NCBI RefSeq assembly: GCF_001672895.1
Contig: NZ_LZKP01000209.1
Coordinates: 1 to 49,206, forward strand
DNA length: 49,206 bases
Source of the DNA: Mycobacterium sp. E740
GTDB taxonomy: Bacteria; Actinomycetota; Actinomycetes; Mycobacteriales; Mycobacteriaceae
Direction: 5' to 3'
Position 1 is the first letter of the stretch; each line of letters starts with the position of its first letter. Below are positions 14,753 through 25,092 of the stretch, piece after piece. The notes under the pieces were generated by a model. The model searched no databases. It worked only from the letters and a program-made list of their open reading frames with translations, and was not told the DNA's origin. Made by a program: the position numbers and the translations under genes.

Positions 14753-15822
14753 CACTCCACGTAGGACTGAGCTTGCCGCAGCTGTCTGACGGCGTCCGCG
14801 ACGATCGTCTCGATCAGCTCCGCGCACGACGGCAAATCGTCGAGAATGCCCGCGACCTGCCCTGAGGCCAGCACGCCCGCGTCGGTGTTGCCTTCGACGA
14901 GACCGGCCTTCAACAGCATCGGGGTGTTGGCCGCCATCACGACCTGCGACCAGGTGAGCTCCTTGCCGTGGCGCATCTCGAGACCGTCATGGACCATCGA
15001 CCGCCACGTCATGCCGGACATCTTCTTGAACTTCTGCGCGTTGTGCACGGCCGCCGAGAACCCGCGCAGCCGTGATCCGCTTTCCAGCTTCTCCACCAGC
15101 CCGGTGCGCAGCACCCGGTGCGGCATACCGTCGACGCGGGTCGAGACGACGGTGCCGTCCAACCCGGATTCAAGGTATCGCCGCTTGACTGCATCCGGCA
15201 CGGTCGAGTCCGACGTCAGCAGGAATCGAGTGCCCATCGCGACACCCGCAGCGCCGTAGGACAGCGCCGCCGCGAGGCCGCGCCCGTCGAAGAAGCCACC
15301 AGCGGCGATCACCGGCATCCCGGTGTCGGCGACGGCATCGAGCACCGACGGCAGCAACAGCGTCGTCGCGATCGGCCCGGTGTGGCCGCCGCCCTCGCCG
15401 CCCTGCACGATGACGGCGTCCGCGCCCCAAGCCGCCACCTTCTTGGCGTGCTTGGCCAGCCCGACCGACGGAATCACCACGACGCCGGCCTCTTTGAGTC
15501 TGGCGATCAGGTCGGGCTTGGGCGCCAAGGCAAACGAAGCGACCTTGACGCCTTCACGGATCAGCAGGTCGATGCGCTGGTCGGCGTCGCCCGCGTCCGC
15601 GCGGATGTTGATGCCGAACGGTTTGTCGGTGGACGCCTTGACCTTCGTCACCGCGGTCTGCAGTTCCTCGAGCGTCATGGTCGCCGACGCGAGGATGCCG
15701 AGACCGCCGGCGTTCGACGTCGCCGAGACCAGGCGGGCACCCGCCACCCAGCCCATGCCGGTCTGGACCACCGGATGCTCGATACCGACGAGCTCGGTCA
15801 GCGGCGTACGCAGTTTGGTCAT
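14752..15822 (-). CDS. ipdC: Flavin-dependent dehydrogenase IpdC (nitronate monooxygenase-like)
   Basis: This 356-residue TIM-barrel flavoprotein of the 2-nitropropane dioxygenase/NMO family (Rv3553-like) contains VVQTGMGWVAGARLV near the N-terminus and the FMN phosphate-binding segment GGEGGGHTG at about residues 135-143, then AAGGFFDGRGLAAAL. IpdC is assigned to oxidation of the CoA-linked ring C/D intermediate before EchA20 opens ring D. It starts at ATG 15822, overlapping the ipdB stop by 4 bp. It is the last gene of the KstR2-controlled operon echA20-ipdA-ipdB-ipdC. Confidence 0.9.
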   Translation of the reverse strand: MTKLRTPLTELVGIEHPVVQTGMGWVAGARLVSATSNAGGLGILASATMTLEELQTAVTKVKASTDKPFGINIRADAGDADQRIDLLIREGVKVASFALAPKPDLIARLKEAGVVVIPSVGLAKHAKKVAAWGADAVIVQGGEGGGHTGPIATTLLLPSVLDAVADTGMPVIAAGGFFDGRGLAAALSYGAAGVAMGTRFLLTSDSTVPDAVKRRYLESGLDGTVVSTRVDGMPHRVLRTGLVEKLESGSRLRGFSAAVHNAQKFKKMSGMTWRSMVHDGLEMRHGKELTWSQVVMAANTPMLLKAGLVEGNTDAGVLASGQVAGILDDLPSCAELIETIVADAVRQLRQAQSYVE

Positions 15823-16568
15823 GACCGTATCTCCCTGTCCCGCAGGGATTTCGGATCGATCACCTCGCGGAGCAACTGCTGCTCGTCCGCGGTCGGCAAC
15901 CGGCTCTCCTCGGCGGAGTCCAGGCCATGGACCTCGAACGAGGTGTTCTCGGCTACCTGTTCGGCCTGCACGCCGGGATGCAGTGACACCGCGCGCATCT
16001 GATGGTCGGGCCCGTTGAAGTCGAACACGCCGAGGTTGGTCACCACCCGGTAGACGTTGGCGAACCGGTAGGCGGGGTTGGCGGGATCAACCTTGTCCCA
16101 GCCGATCCCAGAGACTACGTCGACCGAGTCACCGAAGACGCGCTTCGAGTGGTTGCCGACCCAGTAGCTGGTCGCGTGGTTGATCGTGTTGCCCGGCGCA
16201 CCGCGGACACCGAACATCTGGCGCGTCGGATGCTGCAGCGGCCCGAACGCCGAGAGATTCTGGTTGCCGTACCGGTCAATCTGGTTGGCGCCCATGACCA
16301 CATGGCGCCGGCCCCATGCCAGCGTCTCGAAGACCCGGCCGAACGGCATCCAGCCCTCGATCGCACCGGCGGCACCGATGGCCGGCGTGTCGGCGAGCAG
16401 GCGCGCCTCGCCGTCGGTGAGCAGGATGTCGGGGGAGAAGGTCAAGCGGGCGAGCCGGGCACCGACCGACACCATCGTGGCCATCGGGCTGACCATGATC
16501 TCACCGGCGTCGCGGAACAGTTCGGCGCACGCCACAGCGCACACCTCGGCGCGGGATACCGACATCAT
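15819..16568 (-). CDS. ipdB: COCHEA-CoA hydrolase beta subunit IpdB
   Basis: This 249-residue subunit has a CoA-transferase family I fold. With IpdA it hydrolyses the last carbon ring (COCHEA-CoA to MOODA-CoA) in sterol degradation. Despite the fold it acts as a ring-cleaving hydrolase. The sequence shows FSPDILLTDGEARLL, MGANQIDRYGNQNLS and GVRGAPGNTINHATSYW as in the family. The start ATG at 16568 overlaps the ipdA stop; a second in-frame ATG follows immediately, so the true first residue could be either. The length matches the M. tuberculosis protein (about 250). Confidence 0.92.
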   Translation of the reverse strand: MMSVSRAEVCAVACAELFRDAGEIMVSPMATMVSVGARLARLTFSPDILLTDGEARLLADTPAIGAAGAIEGWMPFGRVFETLAWGRRHVVMGANQIDRYGNQNLSAFGPLQHPTRQMFGVRGAPGNTINHATSYWVGNHSKRVFGDSVDVVSGIGWDKVDPANPAYRFANVYRVVTNLGVFDFNGPDHQMRAVSLHPGVQAEQVAENTSFEVHGLDSAEESRLPTADEQQLLREVIDPKSLRDREIRS

Positions 16569-17443
16569 TGCTGTTGCTCCTTGAAGTTGCGCACCGCCGC
16601 TTGATAATCGGCCTCGCTGCCCGACAGGTAGGTCTGCACGAACTGCTGCCACGACTCGTCGGAACCCGCCGCCTCGGCGTAGTGCCGCTGGAACTTCTCG
16701 TCGCGCCGGTAGTCCGGTTCGGCCGTGGTGAAGTGCGCGCCGTTGGGCGCTTCGACGACGGTGTCGACCATCATCCGGTTGATCAGCAGCGCCTGCGGCG
16801 GCACCGCCTTGATCAGTTCCTCGGTGGACACCACGCGTTCCACCGACAGGAACCGCTGCTCGGCCGCCATCAGGTAGAGGTCGTCGAAATACGGATCGAT
16901 ACCCGTGTAGGCCGCATTGCCCTGGGCGTCACCGAGATTCATGTGGACGAACGCGGCATCGAGCGTCAGCGCAGGCATCGCGATGAGTTCCTCGTAGCCG
17001 TCGCCCGTCGGGTACGGCGACCTCACCGTCTTGAGCTCGTCACCCCAGAACGCGCGGACGTCGCTGCCGAGGCCGGCCCGGATCGGCAGGAACGGCAGTC
17101 GCTGCGCCGCCGCCTGCAGGCCGCACCGCAGCATGCCCTCGTCCATCTCGCGGGCCTCGATGGCTCCGCTGGTCCGGGCTTTGGCGAACCACGGGTCGTA
17201 GAACGGTGGCGAGTCCAGCGATACGAAGCCGTAGTAGACGCGCTTCACCTTGCCGGCCGAACACAGCAGGCCGAGATCGGGTCCGCCATAGGTGACGACG
17301 GTCAGGTCGGTGACGTCGGTGCGCAGCAGCGCCCGCACGAAAGCCATCGGCTTGCGGCGTGAGCCCCATCCGCCGATGCCGATGGTCATGCCACTACGAA
17401 CGGATGCGACGGCCTCGTCGAGAGTTGTTCGCTTGTCGCTCAT
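16565..17443 (-). CDS. ipdA: COCHEA-CoA hydrolase alpha subunit IpdA
   Basis: This 292-residue partner of IpdB has a CoA-transferase alpha fold: GMTIGIGGWGSRRKPMAFV at the N-terminus, VTYGGPDLGLL and AAFVHMNLGDAQGNAAYTG mid-protein. The IpdAB complex opens ring C after EchA20 has opened ring D. It starts at ATG 17443, overlapping the echA20 stop by 4 bp (ATGA), and its stop overlaps ipdB, which suits equal subunit synthesis. Expression should be relieved by HIP-CoA through KstR2. Confidence 0.92.
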   Translation of the reverse strand: MSDKRTTLDEAVASVRSGMTIGIGGWGSRRKPMAFVRALLRTDVTDLTVVTYGGPDLGLLCSAGKVKRVYYGFVSLDSPPFYDPWFAKARTSGAIEAREMDEGMLRCGLQAAAQRLPFLPIRAGLGSDVRAFWGDELKTVRSPYPTGDGYEELIAMPALTLDAAFVHMNLGDAQGNAAYTGIDPYFDDLYLMAAEQRFLSVERVVSTEELIKAVPPQALLINRMMVDTVVEAPNGAHFTTAEPDYRRDEKFQRHYAEAAGSDESWQQFVQTYLSGSEADYQAAVRNFKEQQQ

Positions 17444-18195
17444 TTCGCGCCCTTGTCCGTCCCCGCGAATGCATCGCGATGCTCGTCCGACACGCCCGCC
17501 AGGTTCAGCTCGAACGTGAAGCCCTGCTCCATGCGGTAGCTCGAGTTCACCTTCTGTACGTCGATGAGGTTCAGTGCCTCCTTGGCGGCCCGGATCACCC
17601 GGGTGTCCTTGGCGGCGATGTCACGCGCGACGCGTAGCGCGGCCTCGTCGAGCTGGTCGCGCGGCACCACCTCGTGCACCGAGCCGAAGTGGTGCAGGGT
17701 CGCCGCGTCGACGGTGGCGGCGGTGAAGAACAGCCGCCGCATCATGTGCTGCGGCACCAACCGGGACAAGTGTGTCGCGGCGCCCAGCGCACCGCGCTCG
17801 ACCTCGGGCAGCCCGAACGTCGCGTCATCGGAGGCCACGATGACGTCGGCGTTGCCGACCAGGCCGATGCCGCCGCCGACGCAGAACCCGTTGACGGCAG
17901 CGACCACCGGGACCGCACACTCGTACACCGCCTTGAACGCGGCGAAGCAGCCGCGGTTGGCGTCGATCAGCGCGGTGAAGCCCTCGGTGCGCTGCATCTC
18001 CTTGATGTCGACGCCGGCGTTGAAGCCGCGACCCTCCGCGCGCAGGATCACGACGTGCGTCGAAGGGTCGGCGCCGGCCTTGGTGATCTCGTCGGCGAGT
18101 TCGAACCAGCCGCGCGACGGAATCGCGTTGACCGGCGGGTAGTCGACGGTGACCGAGACGATGCCCGGTTCGGTGAGGGTGGAATCGATCGTCAT
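17440..18195 (-). CDS. echA20: Crotonase-family ring hydrolase EchA20
   Basis: This 251-residue crotonase-fold protein has the first oxyanion-hole segment RAEGRGFNAGVDIKEM and the second CVGGGIGLVGNADVIVA. EchA20 uses this fold to hydrolyse ring D of the CoA-linked indanedione, giving the substrate of IpdAB. The ATG at 18195 gives the family N-terminus MTIDSTLTEPGIVSVTV. An in-frame ATG at 18228 is rejected because it falls inside the KstR2 operator. It is the first gene of the operon, 24 bp from that operator. Confidence 0.92.
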   Translation of the reverse strand: MTIDSTLTEPGIVSVTVDYPPVNAIPSRGWFELADEITKAGADPSTHVVILRAEGRGFNAGVDIKEMQRTEGFTALIDANRGCFAAFKAVYECAVPVVAAVNGFCVGGGIGLVGNADVIVASDDATFGLPEVERGALGAATHLSRLVPQHMMRRLFFTAATVDAATLHHFGSVHEVVPRDQLDEAALRVARDIAAKDTRVIRAAKEALNLIDVQKVNSSYRMEQGFTFELNLAGVSDEHRDAFAGTDKGAK

Positions 18196-18219
18196 GGCAC
18201 TTCCTGGGTCCGGTAGGAA

Positions 18220-18233
18220 AGCAAGCACTTGCT
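18220..18233. promoter_or_regulatory. KstR2 operator between echA20 and SDR genes
   Basis: AGCAAGCACTTGCT fits AnCAAGnnCTTGnT. It lies in the 53-bp divergent gap, 24 bp from the echA20 start and 15 bp from the plus-strand SDR start, so it should control both operons. Confidence 0.9.
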
Positions 18234-18248
18234 TGGTACGCTAGCACA

Positions 18249-19025
18249 GTGACCGACCGCCAAGACATGAAGCTGGGGCTCGAAGGCAGGGTCGTGCTGG
18301 TGACCGGTGGTGTGCGCGGGGTCGGCGCGGGTATCAGCGCCGTGTTCGCCGGCCAGGGGGCCGTCGTCGTGACGTGTGCTCGCCGGCCGGTGGACGGCCT
18401 GCCGTACGAGTTCCATCCGTGCGACGTACGCGACGACGACGCGGTGGCTGCGATGATCGCGGCGATCGCAGAGCGCCACGGTCGGATCGACGTCGTGGTG
18501 AACAACGCGGGCGGATCGCCCTACGTGCTCGCCGCCGAGTCGTCGGCCAAGTTCAGCAGGAAGATCGTCGAGCTCAATCTCCTTGGGCCGCTTTCGGTCT
18601 CGACACATGCGAATGCAGTGATGCAGAAACAGGATCAGGGCGGCTCGATCGTCAACATCGCCAGTGTCAGCGGTCGCAGGCCCACACCGGGGACCGCGCC
18701 CTACGGCGCCGCCAAAGCGGGGATGGAAAGCATCACCGCGACCCTGGCCGTCGAGTGGGCGCCCAAGGTCCGGGTGAACTCGGTGGTGGTCGGGATGGTC
18801 GAGACCGAGCAGTCCGAATTGTTCTACGGCGACGCCGATTCCATCGCGGCGATCTCGCGCAACGTGCCCCTCGGCCGCCTGGCCAAGCCCGACGACATCG
18901 GTTGGGCCGCGGCGTTTCTGGCCTCAGACGCGGCGTCCTACATCAGCGGCGCCTCGCTCGAGGTGCACGGTGGCGGCGAGCCGCCGCACTACTTGCAAAC
19001 CACAACGGCAGACATCAAGAAATAA
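18249..19025 (+). CDS. Short-chain dehydrogenase (Rv3549c-like)
   Basis: This 258-residue classical SDR has the cofactor motif TGGVRGVGAG at about residues 19-28, NNAG near 86, and YGAAKAG with the upstream serine (NIASVSG). It is divergent from echA20 and shares its KstR2 operator, so it very probably acts on a hydroxyl or keto group in ring C/D breakdown; the exact step is not evident from sequence. GTG 18249 follows the operator by 15 bp. The next SDR starts 15 bp downstream, after a purine-rich ribosome site. Confidence 0.85.
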   Translation: MTDRQDMKLGLEGRVVLVTGGVRGVGAGISAVFAGQGAVVVTCARRPVDGLPYEFHPCDVRDDDAVAAMIAAIAERHGRIDVVVNNAGGSPYVLAAESSAKFSRKIVELNLLGPLSVSTHANAVMQKQDQGGSIVNIASVSGRRPTPGTAPYGAAKAGMESITATLAVEWAPKVRVNSVVVGMVETEQSELFYGDADSIAAISRNVPLGRLAKPDDIGWAAAFLASDAASYISGASLEVHGGGEPPHYLQTTTADIKK

Positions 19026-19040
19026 GGGAGACAGCAGATC

Positions 19041-19946
19041 ATGGGATTGCTCGACGGCCGCGTGGTCATCGTGACGGGTTCGGGCGGCGGCATCGGGCGC
19101 GCGCATGCGCTCGCGTTCGCCGCCGAGGGCGCCCGCGTCGTGGTCAACGACATCGGTGTCGGCCTGGACGGCTCGCCGGCCGGCGGCGGTAGCGCCGCCC
19201 AGAGCGTCGTCGACGAGATCACCGCCGCCGGCGGAGAGGCCGTCGCCAACGGCGCCAACGTCGCGGACTGGGCGCAGGCCGAGGGCTTGATCCAGACCGC
19301 GGTCGACACGTTCGGTGGGCTCGACGTCCTGGTCAACAACGCGGGCATCGTCCGCGACCGGATGTTCGCCAACACGAGCGAAGAAGAGTTCGACGCCGTC
19401 ATCGCCGTCCACCTCAAGGGCCATTTCGCCACCATGCGGCACGCCGCGGCGTACTGGCGTGCGCAGTCGAAAGCCGGCAACGCCGTTGACGCCCGGATCA
19501 TCAACACCAGTTCCGGCGCCGGCTTGCAAGGCAGTGTGGGACAAGCCAATTACAGCTCCGCCAAAGCGGGGATCGCTGCGCTGACGCTGGTGGCCGCCGC
19601 CGAGATGGGCCGCTACGGCGTCACGGTCAACGCGATCGCGCCGTCGGCACGGACCCGGATGACCGAGACCGTGTTCGCCGAGATGATGTCCACGCAGGGC
19701 CAGGACTTCGATGCGATGGCGCCGGAGAACGTCTCGCCGCTGGTGGTCTGGCTCGGCAGCGTGGAATCGAGAGACGTCACCGGCCGCATGTTCGAGGTCG
19801 AGGGTGGCATCGTGCGGGTCGCCGAGGGCTGGGCGCACGGCCCGCAGGCGGACAAGGGCGCACGGTGGGACCCCGCCGAACTCGGACCCGTCGTCGCCGG
19901 CCTCCTGGACAAGGCGCGCCAGCCGGTTCCGGTGTACGGCGCCTAG
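19041..19946 (+). CDS. Short-chain dehydrogenase, 17beta-HSD4-like (Rv3548c-like)
   Basis: This 301-residue SDR resembles the (3R)-hydroxyacyl-CoA dehydrogenase domain of the peroxisomal multifunctional enzyme type 2. It shows TGSGGGIGRAHALAFAAEG at residues 13-31, VVVNDIGVGLDG, NNAGIVRDRMF and YSSAKAGI, plus a long C-terminal extension (FEVEGGIVRVAEGW). It probably oxidises a 3-hydroxyacyl-CoA in sterol degradation. It is preceded by gggagaca, 15 bp after the other SDR, and co-transcribed from the KstR2-controlled promoter. The substrate is inferred only from family and context. Confidence 0.85.
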   Translation: MGLLDGRVVIVTGSGGGIGRAHALAFAAEGARVVVNDIGVGLDGSPAGGGSAAQSVVDEITAAGGEAVANGANVADWAQAEGLIQTAVDTFGGLDVLVNNAGIVRDRMFANTSEEEFDAVIAVHLKGHFATMRHAAAYWRAQSKAGNAVDARIINTSSGAGLQGSVGQANYSSAKAGIAALTLVAAAEMGRYGVTVNAIAPSARTRMTETVFAEMMSTQGQDFDAMAPENVSPLVVWLGSVESRDVTGRMFEVEGGIVRVAEGWAHGPQADKGARWDPAELGPVVAGLLDKARQPVPVYGA

Positions 19947-19968
19947 CGGGAACTCCTATGCTCGGTCG

Positions 19969-21518
<1,550 letters not shown>

Positions 21519-21519
21519 C

Positions 21520-21533
21520 TAGAACACGTTTCA
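21520..21533. promoter_or_regulatory. KstR operator at the fadA5 promoter
   Basis: TAGAACACGTTTCA fits TnnAACnnGTTnnA, the KstR palindrome. It ends 10 bp from the fadA5 ATG (minus strand). It is one of two KstR boxes in the 128-bp fadA5-cyp125 intergenic region. Confidence 0.88.
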
Positions 21534-21598
21534 TTACTCTGACAAGCGAGGTTGGCGACCTGCCTTTTATCTGCGCAGAAGCCATGTTTTACTGGCAC

Positions 21599-21612
21599 TA
21601 GAACACGTTGCA
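21599..21612. promoter_or_regulatory. KstR operator at the cyp125 promoter
   Basis: TAGAACACGTTGCA fits TnnAACnnGTTnnA. It lies 25 bp upstream of the cyp125 ATG and 66 bp from the other box, so each divergent promoter appears to have its own site. TAGAAC within the box could also serve as the -10 element. Confidence 0.88.
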
Positions 21613-21637
21613 ATTCTCGTCGCAGAGGAGCTTTTCC

Positions 21638-22888
21638 ATGCCTTGCCCCAACATCCCTGACGGCTTCGACTTCCTCGACGCGAGCCTGAACCTCGAGCGG
21701 CTGCCGGTCGAGGAGTTGGCCGAACTGCGCAAGTCGGAGCCGGTGCATTGGGTCGACGTACCCGGTGGCACGGGTGGCTTCGGGGACAAGGGCTACTGGC
21801 TGGTGACCAAGCACGCCGACGTCAAAGAGGTGTCGAAGCGCAACGACGTCTTCGGCAGCTCCCCGGACGGCGCCATCCCGGTCTGGCCGCAGGACATGAC
21901 GCGCGATGCCATCGACCTGCAGCGCAGCGTGCTGCTGAACATGGACGCGCCGCAACACACCCGGCTGCGCAAGATCATCTCCCGCGGCTTCACCCCGCGG
22001 GCTGTCGGCCGGTTGCAGGAGGAACTCGACCAGCGCGCGCAGAACATCGCCAAGCAGGCGGCCGCCTCGGGCAGCGGAGACTTCGTCGAGCAGGTGTCAT
22101 GCGAGCTTCCGCTGCAGGCGATCGCCGGTCTGCTGGGCGTGCCGCAGGACGACCGCGACAAGCTGTTCCGGTGGTCGAACGAGATGACCGCCGGTGAAGA
22201 CCCCGAGTACGCGCACATCGACCCGGCACTGTCCTCGGTCGAGCTGATCCAGTACGCGATGCAGATGGCCGAGGAGCGGGCCAAGAACCCGACCGACGAC
22301 ATCGTCACCACGCTGATCGAGGCCGACGTCGAGGGGGAGAAGCTCAGCGACGACGAGTTCGGCTTCTTCGTCGTGATGCTCGCGGTGGCCGGCAACGAGA
22401 CCACCCGGAACTCGATCACCCACGGCATGATCGCGTTCTCGCAGAACCCCGAGCAGTGGGAGCTCTACAAGCGCGAGCGGCCCGAGAGCGCCGCCGACGA
22501 GATCGTTCGCTGGGCCACCCCCGTCTCGGCGTTCCAGCGCACCGCCCTCGAGGACGTCGAGCTCGGCGGAGTGCAGATCAAGAAGGGCCAGCGGGTCGTG
22601 ATGTCGTACCGCTCAGCGAATTTCGACGACGAGGTCTTCGAGAACCCGCACACCTTCGACATCATGCGCAATCCCAACCCGCACGTCGGGTTCGGCGGCA
22701 CCGGCGCGCACTACTGCATCGGCGCCAACCTGGCGCGGATGACCATCAACCTGATCTTCAACGCGGTCGCCGACCACATGCCCGACCTCAAGCCGATCGG
22801 CGAGCCGGAGCGGCTCAAGTCCGGTTGGCTCAACGGCATCAAGCACTGGCAGGTCGATTACACGGGCCAGTGCCCGGTGATCAAGTAG
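21638..22888 (+). CDS. cyp125: Cytochrome P450 CYP125 (steroid C26/C27 oxidase)
   Basis: This 416-residue P450 has the I-helix motif AGNETTRN, the ExxR-type helix (SAADEIVRWATPV) and the heme-ligand loop FGGTGAHYCIGANLAR with Cys about 360. CYP125 hydroxylates and oxidises the terminal carbon of the cholesterol side chain to the acid, starting side-chain degradation. ATG 21638 follows a GAGGAG ribosome site by 7 nt; an ORF extension to a TTG at 21608 falls inside the KstR box and is rejected. It is the first gene of the cyp125-chsE1-chsE2-chsH2-chsH1-ltp2 operon. Confidence 0.95.
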   Translation: MPCPNIPDGFDFLDASLNLERLPVEELAELRKSEPVHWVDVPGGTGGFGDKGYWLVTKHADVKEVSKRNDVFGSSPDGAIPVWPQDMTRDAIDLQRSVLLNMDAPQHTRLRKIISRGFTPRAVGRLQEELDQRAQNIAKQAAASGSGDFVEQVSCELPLQAIAGLLGVPQDDRDKLFRWSNEMTAGEDPEYAHIDPALSSVELIQYAMQMAEERAKNPTDDIVTTLIEADVEGEKLSDDEFGFFVVMLAVAGNETTRNSITHGMIAFSQNPEQWELYKRERPESAADEIVRWATPVSAFQRTALEDVELGGVQIKKGQRVVMSYRSANFDDEVFENPHTFDIMRNPNPHVGFGGTGAHYCIGANLARMTINLIFNAVADHMPDLKPIGEPERLKSGWLNGIKHWQVDYTGQCPVIK

Positions 22889-22930
22889 CTTAGCCACGGC
22901 GCAGATTTCCCGGTATCAAGGAGGATTCGG

Positions 22931-23944
22931 GTGGACTTCAGTCCAGACGAAGGGCAGCAGGCTGTCGCCGACGTGGTGACCTCGGTGCTCGGCCGCGACA
23001 ACAGTTGGGACGCGCTGGTCTCCGGCGGCGTGACCGCGCTGGCCGTACCCGAGCGCCTCGGGGGCGACGGGGTCGGCCTGCCCGAGGTGGCGACGGCGCT
23101 CACCGAGATCGGCAGGCACGGCACCATCAGCCCCGCGTTGGCCACGTTGGGCCTGGGGTTGTTGCCGGTCCTCGAGTCGGCGACCGAAGAGCAGCAGGAC
23201 CGCTACCTCGCCGGGGTGGCGAAGGGCGGCGTGCTCTCGGCAGCGCTGAACGAAGCCGGTGCGCCGTTGCCGGACCGGCCGGCGACCAGGTTCGCCGACG
23301 GCAAGATCAGCGGGACAAAGGTCGCAGTTCCCTATGCGGGACAAGCGGATTGGCTCGTCGTGACGGCGGACACCGCGGTCGTCGTGGTGTCGCCGAAGGC
23401 CGACGGCGTCGAGGTGACCAAGACGCCGACGTCGAACCACGGCGACGAGTACTCGGTGACGTTCACCGACGCGGCGGTCGACGGAGTGCTCGAGGGTGTC
23501 GACGCCCGCCGGGTCAACCAGCTGGCACTGGCGGCGATCGGCGCGTTCGCCGCCGGTCTGGTCGCCGGCGCACTGCGGCTCACCGCCGACTACGTCGCCA
23601 CCCGCGAGCAGTTCGGCAAGCCGCTGTCGACTTTCCAGACGGTCGCCGCCCAGCTGGCCGAGGTCTACATCGCTTCTCGCACACTGACGTTGGTTTCGAA
23701 CTCGGTGACCTGGCGGCTTTCGGAAGGCCGCGACGCGGACGACGACATCGATGTGCTGGCTTACTGGCTGGCCTCGCAGGCCCCTCCCGTGATGCAGCTG
23801 TGTCATCACCTGCACGGTGGCATGGGGATGGACATCACCTATCCCATGGACCGCTACTACTCCTCGATCAAGGACCTCGCCCGCCTCGTGGGCGGCCCGT
23901 CACACCGGCTCGACTTGGTGGGAGCTCAATGTTCATCGAACTGA
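22931..23944 (+). CDS. chsE1: Acyl-CoA dehydrogenase subunit ChsE1 (FadE28)
   Basis: This 337-residue short ACAD subunit has the C-terminal segment TREQFGKPLSTFQTVAAQLA and CHHLHGGMGMDITYPMDRYY. With ChsE2 it forms the heterotetramer that dehydrogenates the three-carbon side-chain CoA ester (3-oxo-pregnene-carboxyl-CoA). GTG 22931 follows a strong AAGGAGG (22918-22924) by 6 nt. The 42-bp gap after cyp125 holds nothing else recognisable. The end overlaps chsE2 by 16 bp in another frame. Confidence 0.92.
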   Translation: MDFSPDEGQQAVADVVTSVLGRDNSWDALVSGGVTALAVPERLGGDGVGLPEVATALTEIGRHGTISPALATLGLGLLPVLESATEEQQDRYLAGVAKGGVLSAALNEAGAPLPDRPATRFADGKISGTKVAVPYAGQADWLVVTADTAVVVVSPKADGVEVTKTPTSNHGDEYSVTFTDAAVDGVLEGVDARRVNQLALAAIGAFAAGLVAGALRLTADYVATREQFGKPLSTFQTVAAQLAEVYIASRTLTLVSNSVTWRLSEGRDADDDIDVLAYWLASQAPPVMQLCHHLHGGMGMDITYPMDRYYSSIKDLARLVGGPSHRLDLVGAQCSSN

Positions 23945-25092
23945 CGCCCGAACAACGGCAACTGCAAGCTGAACTGCGGGAGTACTTCTCGAATCTCATC
24001 TCGGCCGAAGAGGCCAAGGAGATGGAAAAGGACCGCCACGGCAAGGCCTACCGCACCGTCATCAAGCGGATGGGCTCGGACGGCAAGCTCGGCGTCGGCT
24101 GGCCCAAGGAGTTCGGCGGGCTCGGCTTCGGCCCGATCGAGCAGTCGATCTTCGTCAACGAGGCCCAACGCGCCGACGTGCCGCTGCCCGCGGTGACCCT
24201 GCAGACCGTCGGGCCCACGCTGCAGCAGTACGGCACCGACGCGCAGAAGAAGAAGTTCCTGCCTGCCATCCTCGCCGGTGAGGTGCATTTCGCGATCGGC
24301 TACACCGAGCCGGAGGCGGGCACCGATCTGGCGTCGCTGCGTACCACCGCCGTGCGCCAAGGCGACGAGTACATCGTCAACGGCCAAAAGGTGTTCACCA
24401 CAGGCGGACACGACGCCGACTACATCTGGCTGGCTTGCCGAACCGATCCAGAGGCGGTCAAACACAAGGGCATCTCGATCCTCATCGCCGACACAAAGGA
24501 TCCCGGCTATTCGTGGACGCCGATGATCCTGTCCGACGGTGCGCACCACACCAACGCCACCTACTACAACGACGTGCGGGTGCCCGCCGACATGCTCGTC
24601 GGCGAGGAGAACGGCGGATGGAAGCTGATCACCACCCAGCTGAACAACGAGCGCGTGATGCTCGGTCCGGCAGGGCGATTCGCCAGCCTGTATGACCGTG
24701 TGTACGAGTGGGCGTCCAGGCCGGGGGGTAACGGCGACATCCCGCTGGACCACGACGACGTCAAGCGTTCGCTCGGTGAGCTCAAGGCGATGTGGCGCAT
24801 CAACGAACTGCTCAACTGGCAGGTCGCCGCGGCCGGGGAGACCATCGACGTCGCCGACGCCGCCGCGACGAAAGTGTTCGGCACCGAGCGGATCCAGTAC
24901 GCGGGACGTCTCGCCGAGGAGATCGTCGGCAAGTACGGCAACCCGGCCGAACCGGAAACCGCAGAACTGCTGGAATGGCTTGACTCACAGACGAAACGAA
25001 ACCTGGTGATCACGTTCGGCGGAGGTGTCAACGAGGTGATGCGGGAGATGATCGCGGCCGCGGGCCTGAAGGTCCCGAGGGTCCCCCGGTGA
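23929..25092 (+). CDS. chsE2: Acyl-CoA dehydrogenase subunit ChsE2 (FadE29)
   Basis: This 387-residue full-length ACAD is the same length as M. tuberculosis FadE29. It shows GWPKEFGGLGFGPIEQ, IGYTEPEAGTDLASL, YIVNGQKVFTTGGHDADY and a C-terminal ITFGGGVNEVMREMIA. It is the alpha partner of ChsE1. ATG 23929 gives the family start MFIELTPEQRQLQAELREY; the much longer open frame from 23005 is the out-of-frame shadow of chsE1. The start lies inside chsE1 and its stop overlaps the chsH2 GTG, so translation of the whole run is coupled. Confidence 0.93.
   Translation: MFIELTPEQRQLQAELREYFSNLISAEEAKEMEKDRHGKAYRTVIKRMGSDGKLGVGWPKEFGGLGFGPIEQSIFVNEAQRADVPLPAVTLQTVGPTLQQYGTDAQKKKFLPAILAGEVHFAIGYTEPEAGTDLASLRTTAVRQGDEYIVNGQKVFTTGGHDADYIWLACRTDPEAVKHKGISILIADTKDPGYSWTPMILSDGAHHTNATYYNDVRVPADMLVGEENGGWKLITTQLNNERVMLGPAGRFASLYDRVYEWASRPGGNGDIPLDHDDVKRSLGELKAMWRINELLNWQVAAAGETIDVADAAATKVFGTERIQYAGRLAEEIVGKYGNPAEPETAELLEWLDSQTKRNLVITFGGGVNEVMREMIAAAGLKVPRVPR

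Noticed and set aside
18196..18228. Upstream in-frame ATG for EchA20 at 18228
   Set aside because: It lies inside the KstR2 box and adds an unconserved peptide.
23005..25092. 695-residue open frame suggesting a fused protein upstream of chsE2
   Set aside because: The first 308 codons are the out-of-frame shadow of chsE1; the real product starts at ATG 23929, matching the 387-residue family length.
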